DNA of 64,000 nucleotides. Origin: Burkholderia sp. 4M9327F10. Its GTDB lineage: Bacteria > Pseudomonadota > Gammaproteobacteria > Burkholderiales > Burkholderiaceae. The DNA lies in NCBI RefSeq assembly GCF_005503145.1, contig NZ_SCNV01000001.1:248001-312000 (forward strand), given 5' to 3'. Shown here piece by piece: positions 25,705 through 33,763 of the stretch. The notes beneath the pieces were generated by a model. The model did not search any database, was not told the origin of the DNA, and saw only the letters and a list, made by a program, of their open reading frames with translations. Made by a program: the position numbers and the translations under genes. Each line of letters begins with the position of its first letter. The stretch's first letter is position 1.

Positions 25705-26697
25705 TCAGATTTTGGAAAGATCCAGTGTCGGCGGCCAAAAGAGTTCCTTCGGCTCAACACGCCGCTGCGAGAGACCCTGTGCAAAGTGATAGTCAGAAAA
25801 CTTGTCGATTGTGTGTTGATTGGCCCCAAGACCATAGGGCCAGTAATCGTCGCCCATTAGGGCTTTTGCTTCGTTATGGTGATGCACCATCCACGGAAGC
25901 GTCGCGGCAAGGTGACAGATTTCGTCCAGTTCCTTGATCGCGAGTGCTTTTGCCTTCATGAAAGCCTTGAAAACTGCTACCGGCAACCAAGGGTTCTGCT
26001 CTGCCAGCGACTTCCTGACACCGACCATGTGCATGATTGGGAAAATTCTGGTTTCGCGAAAGTAATCCTTTTCTACCGACAGATAATCTTTGAAAAGCCG
26101 ACCAACGTTCGGAGCGCCCCGCAGAAAACAGGAAGGCGCGCGCGCTCCGATGTAACCATCGAGCTCGCCGGATTCAAGCATCCCAGACAGGGTCTTGTCG
26201 TCCGAGATCTGTTCAAGATGCACACCATCTTTCAGTGCAATTGGAGCACGCTCGCCGCGCCCGGTCTCCTCAACGCCACCTCTGAACCATTGAATCTGCC
26301 CCGGCGTCACACCGTACTGCTCTTCGAGGATGCCGCGGATCCACACGTTCGCGGTGATTTGATATTCAGGCAGTCCGATTCTCTTTCCGATGAGATCTTT
26401 CGGAGAGTTGATATCTCGATCAGTACGCACATAGATACCCGACTGGCGAAACACACGCGAGATGAACGCCGGAACTCCAACATATGCATTGTCGCCACGC
26501 GCCGTCGTCATCATGTGGCTGCTCATGGAGATTTCGGTGACGTCGTACTCCTGGTAACGGAACGCACGATGAAAGGCTTCCTCCGGTTCTAGCGCTGTCG
26601 CGACTACCTCGCACCCCTCAATCTGCACCCGCCCATCGATCAGTGCTTGAGTACGGTCATAGTTTCCGCATGCGAGGCTAATTTTCAGCTTGCTCAT
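25705..26697 (-). CDS. 4,5-dihydroxyphthalate decarboxylase-like protein (PBP2 fold)
   Basis: 330 residues, no signal peptide (starts MSKLKISLACGNYDRTQALI), so cytosolic rather than a periplasmic binding protein. Seen: features of the Pht5/PhtD family: GNYDRTQALIDGRVQIEG, EYDVTEISMSSHM, VGVPAFISRVFRQSGIYVR, GKRIGLPEYQITANVWIRGIL, and HHHNEAKALMGDDYWPYGL near the end. Known: the founding enzyme removes CO2 from 4,5-dihydroxyphthalate to give protocatechuate, and the fold resembles substrate-binding proteins. Many members act on other or unknown aromatic acids, so the exact reaction is unsure. It has its own promoter with the same operator-like dyad as the dioxygenase operon. Confidence 0.85.
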   Translation of the reverse strand: MSKLKISLACGNYDRTQALIDGRVQIEGCEVVATALEPEEAFHRAFRYQEYDVTEISMSSHMMTTARGDNAYVGVPAFISRVFRQSGIYVRTDRDINSPKDLIGKRIGLPEYQITANVWIRGILEEQYGVTPGQIQWFRGGVEETGRGERAPIALKDGVHLEQISDDKTLSGMLESGELDGYIGARAPSCFLRGAPNVGRLFKDYLSVEKDYFRETRIFPIMHMVGVRKSLAEQNPWLPVAVFKAFMKAKALAIKELDEICHLAATLPWMVHHHNEAKALMGDDYWPYGLGANQHTIDKFSDYHFAQGLSQRRVEPKELFWPPTLDLSKI

Positions 26698-26924
26698 TGT
26701 CGATTCCCTTGCGTTCGAATCTTGCTAACTGAACTGACGTGGTTGCACGTAGTTCACTAAAATTGCTCGACCCTGCGCTGCTGGCGCGATGGAAGACCGC
26801 GCTGGCAATGCTGGTCGCGATGCTATCAACGTCTCCACCACCCGGAAGTACAGGCCAGCCCCAAGATGTCGGAGAAGGCTGATGTGATGCCTTGGACTGG
26901 TGTTTCGCTTATCCATTTCACATC
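26698..26924 (-). other. Long untranslated leader of the decarboxylase gene
   Basis: Between the decarboxylase start at 26697 and the promoter/dyad at 26925-26974 lie about 225 bp without a supported gene. Small minus-strand frames here have no family resemblance. I see no clear riboswitch or attenuator; it is probably leader plus leftover sequence. Confidence 0.4.
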
Positions 26925-26974
26925 CATCAGCATACTGACGACATCATTCTGTGTAGAGAATATTCCAGTGTCAA
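26925..26974 (-). promoter_or_regulatory. Sigma70-like promoter with MarR-type dyad, decarboxylase gene
   Basis: Read on the minus strand: TTGACA (26974-26969), 17 bp, CAGAAT (26951-26946), 6 bp, then GTCAGTATGCTGATG (26939-26925). The last 15 bases are the exact inverse of the sequence in the same position in the ferredoxin promoter at 32712-32726. The core TCAGYATRCTGA is a near-perfect palindrome and would cover the transcription start. Confidence 0.6.
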
Positions 26975-27086
26975 TAGGGAGAATGTGGTATCCCGCCGAG
27001 TGCGTCCCCCAATAGAAGCACGAACGGTACGGCGTCAACGCTCAAGCAGCACCGCAGCTCAGATGATTGACGACAGAGGTGAAATG

Positions 27087-27443
27087 CTATCGGATCGGTC
27101 CGACGCGAGCAGAGGACGGCATTGCCGGTTCTACATTCCACGACAGCAACTCCTCGATGCGGTTGACCGGGTGATCGGCGATGCGCTCAAGCACGAAGCC
27201 GAGATACGCCTCAGTATGGAGGACGTTCAGGCGAGCCGAGCCAATGAGGCTGTACATTGCGGCTGCGCGCTCGCCGCCGGATTCGGAGCCGACGAACAGG
27301 AAGTTGCGCCTCCCGAGGGCCACGCCGCGCAGCGCCCGGTCCGCGATCAGGTTGTCGATCTCTGCCCAACCGTCTGTGCAGCAGCAGACGAGTGCCGACC
27401 AGCGATTCAAAGCGTAACGGATGGCTTTGGTCGTGTCTGACTT
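27087..27443 (-). pseudogene. IS66-family transposase C-terminal fragment (minus)
   Basis: Seen: KSDTTKAIRYALNRW, EIDNLIADRALRGVALGRRNFLFVGSE, SLIGSARLNVL, LERIADHPVNRIEELLSW, then stop. This is the last 115 or so residues of an IS66 transposase. The 5' part is absent: at about 27443 the DNA switches to a second IS66 fragment on the other strand. Confidence 0.85.
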
Positions 27444-28098
27444 CACCGGCGTGCTGCAGGCGGACGCGTCTGCCGGCTACGCCGAGCTGTATCGCGGTGA
27501 GCAAATTCAGGAGGCTGCATGCCTAGCGCACGCGCGTCGCGAAATCCACTATCTGCATACCGTACGACCCGTTGCCGTCACCGAAGAGGCGCTGCGTCGG
27601 ATCGGGGCACTTTACCGGATCGAGGAGCAGATCCGTAGCCAGCCGCCAAATGAGCGTCGACGTGTACGCCAGGCACGGGTTGTACCGCTGCTCGACGATA
27701 TGAAGCGCTGGTTCGAAGAAACGCTTACCACGTTGTCAGCGAAGTCCGACACCACCAAAGCGATTCGCTACGCGTTGAATCGTTGGCCGGCATTCGTCTA
27801 CTACTCCACCGATGGACGGGCGGAGATCGATAACCTCGTTGCCGAGCGTGCCCTGCGCGGGGTAGCTCTCGGTCGCCGTAACTTCATGTTCGCCGGCTCT
27901 GACACGGGGGATGAGCGGGCGGCCGCAATGTACCGCCTGATCGGCTCGGCGCGTCTAAACGGCCTCGACCCAGAAGCGTATCTTGCCTATGTCCCCAAGC
28001 GGATCCCCGATCATCCGGCAGACCGCATTGACGACCTGCTGCCGTGGAACGTCGCGCCTTGCTTACCCTCTACCGCGAGGGCCATGCCAATTCGATAG
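27421..28098 (+). pseudogene. IS66-family transposase C-terminal fragment (plus)
   Basis: Seen: FTGVLQADASAGYAELYRG, EAACLAHARREIH, KSDTTKAIRYALNRWPAF, EIDNLVAERALRGVALGRRNFMFAGSD and LPWNVAPC, then stop at 28098. It is the last 215 or so residues of an IS66 transposase and lacks the zinc-finger and catalytic first half. The true homology begins near 27443; the apparent start codon at 27421 lies in the minus-strand fragment. It is related to, but clearly diverged from, that fragment, so the pair form an imperfect inverted repeat. Confidence 0.85.
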
Positions 28099-28314
28099 CC
28101 ACTCTTGCGGCCATCGTTAACTCCTGCCGCTATGGCTATCATCTGATGCTTACGAAAATCCCGACGCAGTTGTAATTGAAACGCTTTCATCTGCGAGCAC
28201 CATGTGCGCATGCTCCGCATCAACCAGCACACCGACATATAATGTTGCTGAGGAGGTCATGTATGCACAAACGCCTCCAACGTCTGAAATTTTGCGCTAC
28301 GATCTATTGCATTG

Positions 28315-28863
28315 ATGCGAAAAACGCAGACCGATTCGTTTATTACTAGAGAATTGGATATGAGACCTTCACCCTCCGAGGCAACTTTTAAGGATGAAAC
28401 AATCGAAACCGGGCATCTGTGGCAGCGACCCGGGTTTCTCATCCGTCGCCTGAACCAGATTCATATCGCACTGTTTTTTGAGCAATGCAAAGACTTCACT
28501 ATCACACCCGTTCAGTATGGTTTGCTAACCACGCTGAGTGAGCGGCCGAACCTCGACCAGACGTCCTTGTGCGCCGAAGTTGGGGTTGACCGAACTACAA
28601 TGGCTGACGTGCTTCGGCGACTGGAACAGCGCGGTCTCGTCAAGCGGAGCCCGAGTCCGGTCGACGGACGCCTGAAAATCGCAAACATCACCCCAAAAGG
28701 CCGAAAAGCGATGGAAGAAATGTACGAGAGCATGCGTAAAGCCCAAGTGCAGCTTCTATCTCCGCTCAGTCCAAAAGAACAAGCAGCGTTCGTTCGCATG
28801 ATGATGCAACTGGTCGAAGGAAATAATCAGTACGGGCGCACGTCACTTAAGCATTTCGACTGA
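28315..28863 (+). CDS. MarR-family transcriptional regulator
   Basis: 182 residues from ATG 28315; ATG 28360 (MRPSPSEATF) has a better AGAGAA site and may be the true start. Seen: a MarR winged helix (TPVQYGLLTTLSERPNLDQTSLCAEVGVDRTTMADVLRRLEQRGLVKRSPSPVDGR split over the core), with the wing motif SPVDGRLKIANITPKG. MarR proteins of this type commonly repress aromatic catabolic operons and are released by the substrate or its CoA thioester. Lying between the decarboxylase and the dioxygenase operon, it is the obvious candidate to bind the two identical dyads at 26925 and 32712. That pairing is inference. Confidence 0.9.
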   Translation: MRKTQTDSFITRELDMRPSPSEATFKDETIETGHLWQRPGFLIRRLNQIHIALFFEQCKDFTITPVQYGLLTTLSERPNLDQTSLCAEVGVDRTTMADVLRRLEQRGLVKRSPSPVDGRLKIANITPKGRKAMEEMYESMRKAQVQLLSPLSPKEQAAFVRMMMQLVEGNNQYGRTSLKHFD

Positions 28864-28923
28864 CCGCGCTTTTACCGCTTTCCTACTTTCTATTCATTGA
28901 TCCGGCATTCGTAGCCCGGAATT

Positions 28924-29280
28924 ACAGATCGCGCACGATTGAGAGTACCTCATTGCGCGACGCCAAGGCCACATACTTCTGCCCCATATCGAACAGGTTT
29001 GCAGCACGCGGTTCAATCGCCCGATCTCCTACGCAGTCCGGCAGGACAAACGGGCAAAAAGCCGTATTGCATTACATCAACCACGCTTGCGCGCACAGCC
29101 ACTGGTGACGGTACCTGCGACGGCGAGCGTCTGCGCGCCACGCTCGGCGAGCCATGCTGCCAGTGAAGTTCCGAAGAACGCCGAAGGTACCGTTTTCAGC
29201 ACGATGAGTTCAACCATGACTGGTGTCAATTCCGGAACGATCCAGCTCTGTTGGTCACAGCACCCCGGCGACGTTTCGGC
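28924..29280 (-). pseudogene. Decayed isochorismatase-family amidohydrolase fragment
   Basis: Minus strand, directly after the dioxygenase beta gene. In one frame VPELTPVMVELIVLKTVPSA, FFGTSLAAWLAERGAQTLAV and AGTVTSGCAR appear, then the frame breaks; FLPV, and further on ANLFDMGQKYVALASRNEVL, follow in other frames. In order these match the second half of the N-carbamoylsarcosine/maleamate amidase branch of isochorismatases, including the catalytic cysteine region (TSGC-R). The N-terminal half with the catalytic Asp is missing and there are frameshifts, so it is inactive. Its position suggests that it was once the last gene of the dioxygenase operon. Confidence 0.7.
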
Positions 29281-29303
29281 GCAACACCTGCGCGCCCACT
29301 CCA

Positions 29304-29816
29304 TCAGATGGGATAGGCGAGATCGTTTGCAATCGTCGCCGTATCGTAGACAGTCTGCTTTTCCTTAAGCAGCAGGATGTTGCCACCATTGAGGGAGAAG
29401 CGGTCGAAGAGGCGACCGGCCTGATGTAGTGATGTTGCGCCCTCAACCAGGGTTTGCAGCAGCAAGTAGTTGCTTTGCGCGACAATTTCTTCGTCCGTCA
29501 CGTTAAGGATGCGGACATTCGTCACGAAATGCAGCATCTGCCGGGGTGCAAACATCTGTGTGCGCGAAATAGCGACAGCACGGTCGCGCAGCATATCCCG
29601 CCCTTCCGCATAGATCAGTCCAACTGGAAAGCCGTGAAGCGCGTTCTCGTATTCGGTGACACGGTACAGGCAATCTTCAGTAAAAAACTCCGGCCAACTT
29701 TCGATGTCGCCGCTATCCAAGGTTGCACAATACTCAGCGTGAAAGTCTTCCACGGCCGCACGAGCAGCAAGTGCCTTGTCGTTCGCAATCAGCTTCTTTT
29801 CAAATCCTGGCAGCAT
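29304..29816 (-). CDS. Aromatic ring-hydroxylating dioxygenase, beta subunit
   Basis: 170 residues. Seen: the SnoaL/NTF2-like fold of small subunits, with AVEDFHAEYCATLDSGDIESWPEFFTEDCLYRVTEYEN split through the first half, then MLHFVTNVRILNVTDEEI and GRLFDRFSLNGGNILLLKEK. This structural subunit supports the alpha3beta3 hexamer. Its ATG follows the alpha stop with no gap (TAA ATG), so the two are strictly coupled. It resembles the small subunits of anthranilate/salicylate-type enzymes more than biphenyl-type ones. Confidence 0.92.
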   Translation of the reverse strand: MLPGFEKKLIANDKALAARAAVEDFHAEYCATLDSGDIESWPEFFTEDCLYRVTEYENALHGFPVGLIYAEGRDMLRDRAVAISRTQMFAPRQMLHFVTNVRILNVTDEEIVAQSNYLLLQTLVEGATSLHQAGRLFDRFSLNGGNILLLKEKQTVYDTATIANDLAYPI

Positions 29817-31109
29817 TTAGAACCCCATCACTTCACGATAGTGTTTGTACATGGCGCGAATCGCGGCTTCGGAAATCAGGTTGTCTGCAGTTCCGACCTT
29901 ATCACCGTCAAGCTTGATAACGCTCCGGTTAGTCACCGAGCGGCGCACACCCTCCTGAACAAACTTCATCGCCTCGTTGTCCTCAAGGCCCAAAAAACCG
30001 GACGGTCCCATCAGGTTACCCTGGCGCAGACGATGACGGGTCACGTCGTCTGTATCGTCCTCGTAACCAAACATCGTCCAAAGCATGATCATGCTGTTAG
30101 GGCCGTTTGGAACGATATGGCGAACGCCCAAGGTATTCATTTCGCGCTGGACAATCAGGTTAGGCCAGATCGTCTGCATCGTTACGGACCACTCCGAATC
30201 GAATTCCTTGACGTATTCGAGGAAACGCTCATCCTTCAGGGTCATACCTTCGTGGAACGACCGCATTTCCTTCTTCTTGTCCGCGTCCACGGTGGCGTAT
30301 AGCGAATCGCTTTTCGCGGATGCCATCGTCCCGTGAATACCGTACTTGTTGTCAGCAACCATTGCCGACCGGTTACCAGCAACCAGCAGGCCAAACACGA
30401 CGAGGAATGAGTGCAGCAGCGTTGCGTGGTACGGATCCTTCAGATTCTCGTGATACATCTTCCAGTTGCACGGCAGCTCATTCTTGTAGAACCCGAGGAT
30501 ACGAAGCTTCTTCCCATTGAAGACCGCATCGAAATCCTTGAGAATTTCCGGTGTCAGGTATTCTTCAATGGGTTCCATATCGTGCGTGAACGACGCAAAC
30601 ACGATGCCGTTACGCGTCGTAACCGCAAGCTTCTTGAGACCATGATCGTCGTTGCGAAAATCGCGTGGCATCCCGCCGAGCTTGTTCACCCCACGCTTGA
30701 AAGGAATACCCTGGAGGTTTCCTTTGAGGTCGTAGGACCACTGGTGATACGGGCAGACAAATTCTTTGTTGTTTCCACGCGTATGACGGCAGAATTCTGC
30801 ACCACGGTGTGCACAGCGGTTTTCGAACACATGGATCGAACCATCTTCTGCGCGCGAGACGACAACAGGCGTTGGGCCAACATATGAGCGCTTGTAGTCG
30901 CCGCTGTTAGGCACTTCAGCCTCCAGCGCAACGAAATTCCACGTGCGCCCGTGGAAGATCCGCTGAACCTCACGCGCGTACACGTCGTCACTCGTATAAA
31001 CCCAATCGGGAATGGCCTGGAGACCCTCTTCCGGCCATACGAGTTGATCAATCGGCTTGTTTTTAACGCTGGGCGTACCGAGCCCGATTACTGTCTCTGA
31101 CGAATACAA
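29817..31109 (-). CDS. Aromatic ring-hydroxylating dioxygenase, alpha subunit (Rieske)
   Basis: 430 residues. Seen: Rieske cluster ligands in CAHRGAEFC near 96 and CPYHQWSYD near 119 (C-X-H and C-X2-H), and the mononuclear iron site in NLKDPYHATLLHSF near 218-231 with Asp and two His. The protein thus has everything needed for oxygen activation. Known: alpha subunits of this size with a small beta subunit, a Rieske ferredoxin and a FAD reductase form three-component oxygenases such as anthranilate dioxygenase AndAcAdAbAa. The substrate cannot be fixed; benzoate-, salicylate-, anthranilate- or pyridine-type acids are all possible. No unusual residue was seen at the metal sites. Confidence 0.93.
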   Translation of the reverse strand: MYSSETVIGLGTPSVKNKPIDQLVWPEEGLQAIPDWVYTSDDVYAREVQRIFHGRTWNFVALEAEVPNSGDYKRSYVGPTPVVVSRAEDGSIHVFENRCAHRGAEFCRHTRGNNKEFVCPYHQWSYDLKGNLQGIPFKRGVNKLGGMPRDFRNDDHGLKKLAVTTRNGIVFASFTHDMEPIEEYLTPEILKDFDAVFNGKKLRILGFYKNELPCNWKMYHENLKDPYHATLLHSFLVVFGLLVAGNRSAMVADNKYGIHGTMASAKSDSLYATVDADKKKEMRSFHEGMTLKDERFLEYVKEFDSEWSVTMQTIWPNLIVQREMNTLGVRHIVPNGPNSMIMLWTMFGYEDDTDDVTRHRLRQGNLMGPSGFLGLEDNEAMKFVQEGVRRSVTNRSVIKLDGDKVGTADNLISEAAIRAMYKHYREVMGF

Positions 31110-31127
31110 AGCACTCTCCTAAATACA

Positions 31128-32354
31128 TTATGAACGGGCGTTGCGCTCGATTTGTCGCAACTTGACACTCGGATCTGCGAGCGCTGCGGCGTCTATCTGC
31201 ACAGTCTGTTCGACAAGACGGCGAATTGCTCGCAGGTCTCCACCGCTATTTACGGCAAGCGCGTATACAATGACGCTGTCGCGCAATCCCATCAGCAGGG
31301 TCTTGTCTTCCGACGCCTGACGCTCGATCCAATGATCGACAGAGCCGTCGAGCATTCCCAACATCTGCAGGTTCCAGTCGTACTGATCCGTCCAGAACCA
31401 CGGGGTCGGGCGGTACTCGATGGACTCCCCGAGCATATTGCGGGCGGCAACGATTGCCTGATCCTGCGCGTTCTGCCATGACTCGAGGCGCACACGTCGC
31501 TCGTCAGCACCAAACGGGAAATTCGCGCAATCGCCGGCGGCATAGATCCCGGCGACAGAACTCTCGCAATGTGTGTCGACGCAAATCCCGTTACCCGTCT
31601 CTAGGCCAGACTCCTTCGCGAGTTCTTCGTTCGGCTCCTGCCCCACCGCGACCACGACAAAATCAAAATGCTGCGACGCATGGTTCGCAAAAGTCAGTGC
31701 GACTCCGGCGTTATGCTCCACAGAGGAGACAAGCTCGGCATCGAACATGAACTTGACATCGTTTTGCTCGTGCTTCACACGCAACCGTTCGGAGAATTCG
31801 CTTGGTAACGCTCGCCCGAGTAGTCGCTTACCGGATTCAATTACTGTGACGTCGATTCCCCTCACCCGCGCGCTGGCCGCAAACTCCAGCCCAAGAAATC
31901 CCCCACCAATAACAGCGACGGAGCGCGCGTCAGTCATGCGATCCCGAATATTCAAGGCGTCGGGCAGCGTACGAAGCGTAAATACATGCCGGCTATCCGG
32001 AACACTTGCCAAGTGGCGTGCACGGCCTCCCGTAGTTAACAGGCACTTGTCGAATCTAACCCTCAAACCACTTTGAAGTGTCGCAACCCGGCGGATTACG
32101 TCGAGCTTCTCGACGCTGTCAGCAAGCCAATCAATCTTGTTAACGCCGTAAAACTCACTCGAATGCAGCCATGCGCTAAAGCACTCGTTGTCGTGGGCAG
32201 CTGTCAGAACAGCTTTCGACAAGGGAGGACGCTCGTACGGCCGGTTCTTCTCATCACCGATCAGAAATACCCTACCGTCGAAGCCGTGCGCCCGCAGTGT
32301 CTCCGCTGCACGGCCCCCAGCTTGTCCTGCGCCGATGATTAGAATCGTTTCCAT
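31128..32354 (-). CDS. FAD-dependent ferredoxin reductase of the dioxygenase
   Basis: 408 residues from ATG 32354, which has a GGGAAG site; a longer frame starts at 32375. Seen: FAD-binding IIGAGQAGGRAAETLR at the N-terminus, RPYERPPLSK, NAD-binding VIGGGFLGLEFAASAR near 150, and IYAAGDCANFPFG near 280. This is the glutathione-reductase-like type (BphA4/AndAa class) that passes electrons from NADH to the Rieske ferredoxin encoded just upstream (33-bp gap). The alpha-subunit gene follows 18 bp downstream. Confidence 0.93.
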   Translation of the reverse strand: METILIIGAGQAGGRAAETLRAHGFDGRVFLIGDEKNRPYERPPLSKAVLTAAHDNECFSAWLHSSEFYGVNKIDWLADSVEKLDVIRRVATLQSGLRVRFDKCLLTTGGRARHLASVPDSRHVFTLRTLPDALNIRDRMTDARSVAVIGGGFLGLEFAASARVRGIDVTVIESGKRLLGRALPSEFSERLRVKHEQNDVKFMFDAELVSSVEHNAGVALTFANHASQHFDFVVVAVGQEPNEELAKESGLETGNGICVDTHCESSVAGIYAAGDCANFPFGADERRVRLESWQNAQDQAIVAARNMLGESIEYRPTPWFWTDQYDWNLQMLGMLDGSVDHWIERQASEDKTLLMGLRDSVIVYALAVNSGGDLRAIRRLVEQTVQIDAAALADPSVKLRQIERNARS

Positions 32355-32387
32355 TAGACTTCCCGGCTGTTTCAAAAATTCAGACCT

Positions 32388-32693
32388 TCAGAGCTCAACC
32401 ATCACCGCGCCGTTTTCGACCTGAACCTTGTAGGTCTTCACTGCAGTCGTCACGGGCGCACAAAGCGCTGCACCGGTCCTTACGTCGAACCTCCCCTGAT
32501 GAAGCGGACATTCGATGCATCCATCTTCCAGATAGCCGTCACTGAGCAACGCGAACTGGTGGGTGCAGACGTTGTGAGTCGCGTACACCTCGCCGTCGAC
32601 CAGATATAGCGCGATCTGCTCGGTGTCGATGGTTGCCGCGTAGGGCTCGTCCGGGCTCAGATCTTCGAGATTTGCCGCGAATTGGAATGCCAT
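32388..32693 (-). CDS. Rieske [2Fe-2S] ferredoxin of the dioxygenase
   Basis: 101 residues from ATG 32693. Seen: [11 protein letters not shown] near 42 and [10 protein letters not shown] near 61, the C-X-H/C-X2-H pair that binds the Rieske cluster. First gene of a four-gene operon: ferredoxin, reductase, alpha, beta. It carries electrons from the reductase to the alpha subunit. A longer frame to 32744 overlaps the promoter and is not used. Confidence 0.94.
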   Translation of the reverse strand: MAFQFAANLEDLSPDEPYAATIDTEQIALYLVDGEVYATHNVCTHQFALLSDGYLEDGCIECPLHQGRFDVRTGAALCAPVTTAVKTYKVQVENGAVMVEL

Positions 32694-32711
32694 CGTCTTG
32701 CCTTCTATTTT

Positions 32712-32759
32712 GTCAGTATGCTGATGAATTAATGGTAACAGCAAATTTTAGCGAGTCAA
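32712..32759 (-). promoter_or_regulatory. Sigma70-like promoter with MarR-type dyad, dioxygenase operon
   Basis: Read on the minus strand: TTGACT (32759-32754), 16 bp, TACCAT (32737-32732), 5 bp, then CATCAGCATACTGAC (32726-32712). The 15-mer occurs once more in the window, inverted, at the same distance behind the decarboxylase promoter. A repressor bound here would block transcription start. The ferredoxin start codon follows 18 bp downstream. Confidence 0.65.
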
Positions 32760-32872
32760 TATGATGAAAATTATCGTTTACCCTTGAGACGCCTCAAGAG
32801 CGGCGAGAGATTGGGCACTTTGCCCGAAAGCGGCGGTGACCTTTTAAGTCGACATCGCGCGGGAGACAGCCT

Positions 32873-33180
32873 ATGACGATCAGGCACACGTGGATCGCCT
32901 TTCTGGCAATCAGCATTACGCCCGCGTTTGCGCAAACCGCCTCAGCGGTGATCGATGGTCTCACGCAAAAGCTCGCCGTTGCACATTTCGGCATAAAGAG
33001 TCCGACCGGTAGTTCCGACCAGATTGGACCGATGCCGCCGATGGTATGGCCGTCGTGGTCCGTCCGGGTGGCCTTGGCATGAAGGCAGACGCAGCGGCGC
33101 GTCAGAACGGACGATCAACGATCGTGGAACAGTATTGCCTGTACGTCGAATGGAATGTGCAGAAAGGTGACGATCGAACG
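32873..33180 (+). pseudogene. Fragments of an exported protein, unidentified
   Basis: ATG 32873 has a GGGAGA site and begins a good signal peptide (MTIRHTWIAFLAISITPAFA), but the frame soon loses character and ends at 33082. A second plus-strand frame carries AVVVRPGGLGMKADAAARQN and GRSTIVEQYCLYVEWN before stopping at 33186. Together they look like leftover pieces of one or two genes broken when the IS5 copy 2 arrived. No family was recognised. Confidence 0.35.
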
Positions 33181-33183
33181 CTA

Positions 33184-33760
33184 TAGGCACTTTGGATAAT
33201 AGGCACGGCATGGACGAGCGTGAGCATGGCAAAAACGACGAAGTGAAGGCTCGCCAGAGTTTCAGGCAAGCGCTCATAGTCGCGAGCCGGCCGCCGCAAG
33301 CGGTTGGGTCATCCGGAACTGCGCTCGACCACCCAGCGACGCGGCAGCAGCACGAAGCTTTTTTCGCCTCGGGCGGCTTGATGATCTGCAACTCCATGCC
33401 TTCATCTCCTGCGGCCTGTGCAGCCGTGTCGCCCGTATGGCCCTGGTCAGCAAAAGCGGGTTTCACCGTCTGCCCCGTGACGTGCTGAACCTGACGCGCC
33501 AGTTCGCCCACCTGTGCCCGCTCCTGCTCGTTGGCGGGCGTAATGTGTGGACCGCAGGCAGCGGGCCCAGCGTGTCGACGGCCATATGAACCTTGCTGCC
33601 CCGCTTGCGTTTGTGACCGTCATAGCCCGCGCGCGGACCGCTTTCACACGTGGACTGCAACGTGCGGCCATCCAGGATGACCGCACCGGGCTGGCCCTGC
33701 CGCTCCTGTGTCACGCGCAGCACCGAACACCAGGTTTCACCGAAAGTGCCTAACACGCTC
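33184..33760 (-). mobile_element. IS5-family (IS427-like) element, copy 2, internally deleted
   Basis: Inverse orientation to copy 1. Its right end is complete (GAGCGTGTTAGGCACTTT read inward); the other end begins only at TAGGCACTTTGG and lacks the outer eight or so bases. Compared with copy 1 about 275 bp are missing (after GAAACCTGG and before TTCGGTGCTGCG), which removes the first third of the transposase. It also has a 2-base insertion and a 1-base deletion. The in-frame TGA of copy 1 is present here too. Confidence 0.8.
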
Positions 33761-33763
33761 TAG

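Noticed and set aside
26826..27038. 70-codon minus-strand frame upstream of the decarboxylase
   Set aside because: It covers the proposed promoter and dyad and has no family match; treated as leader sequence.
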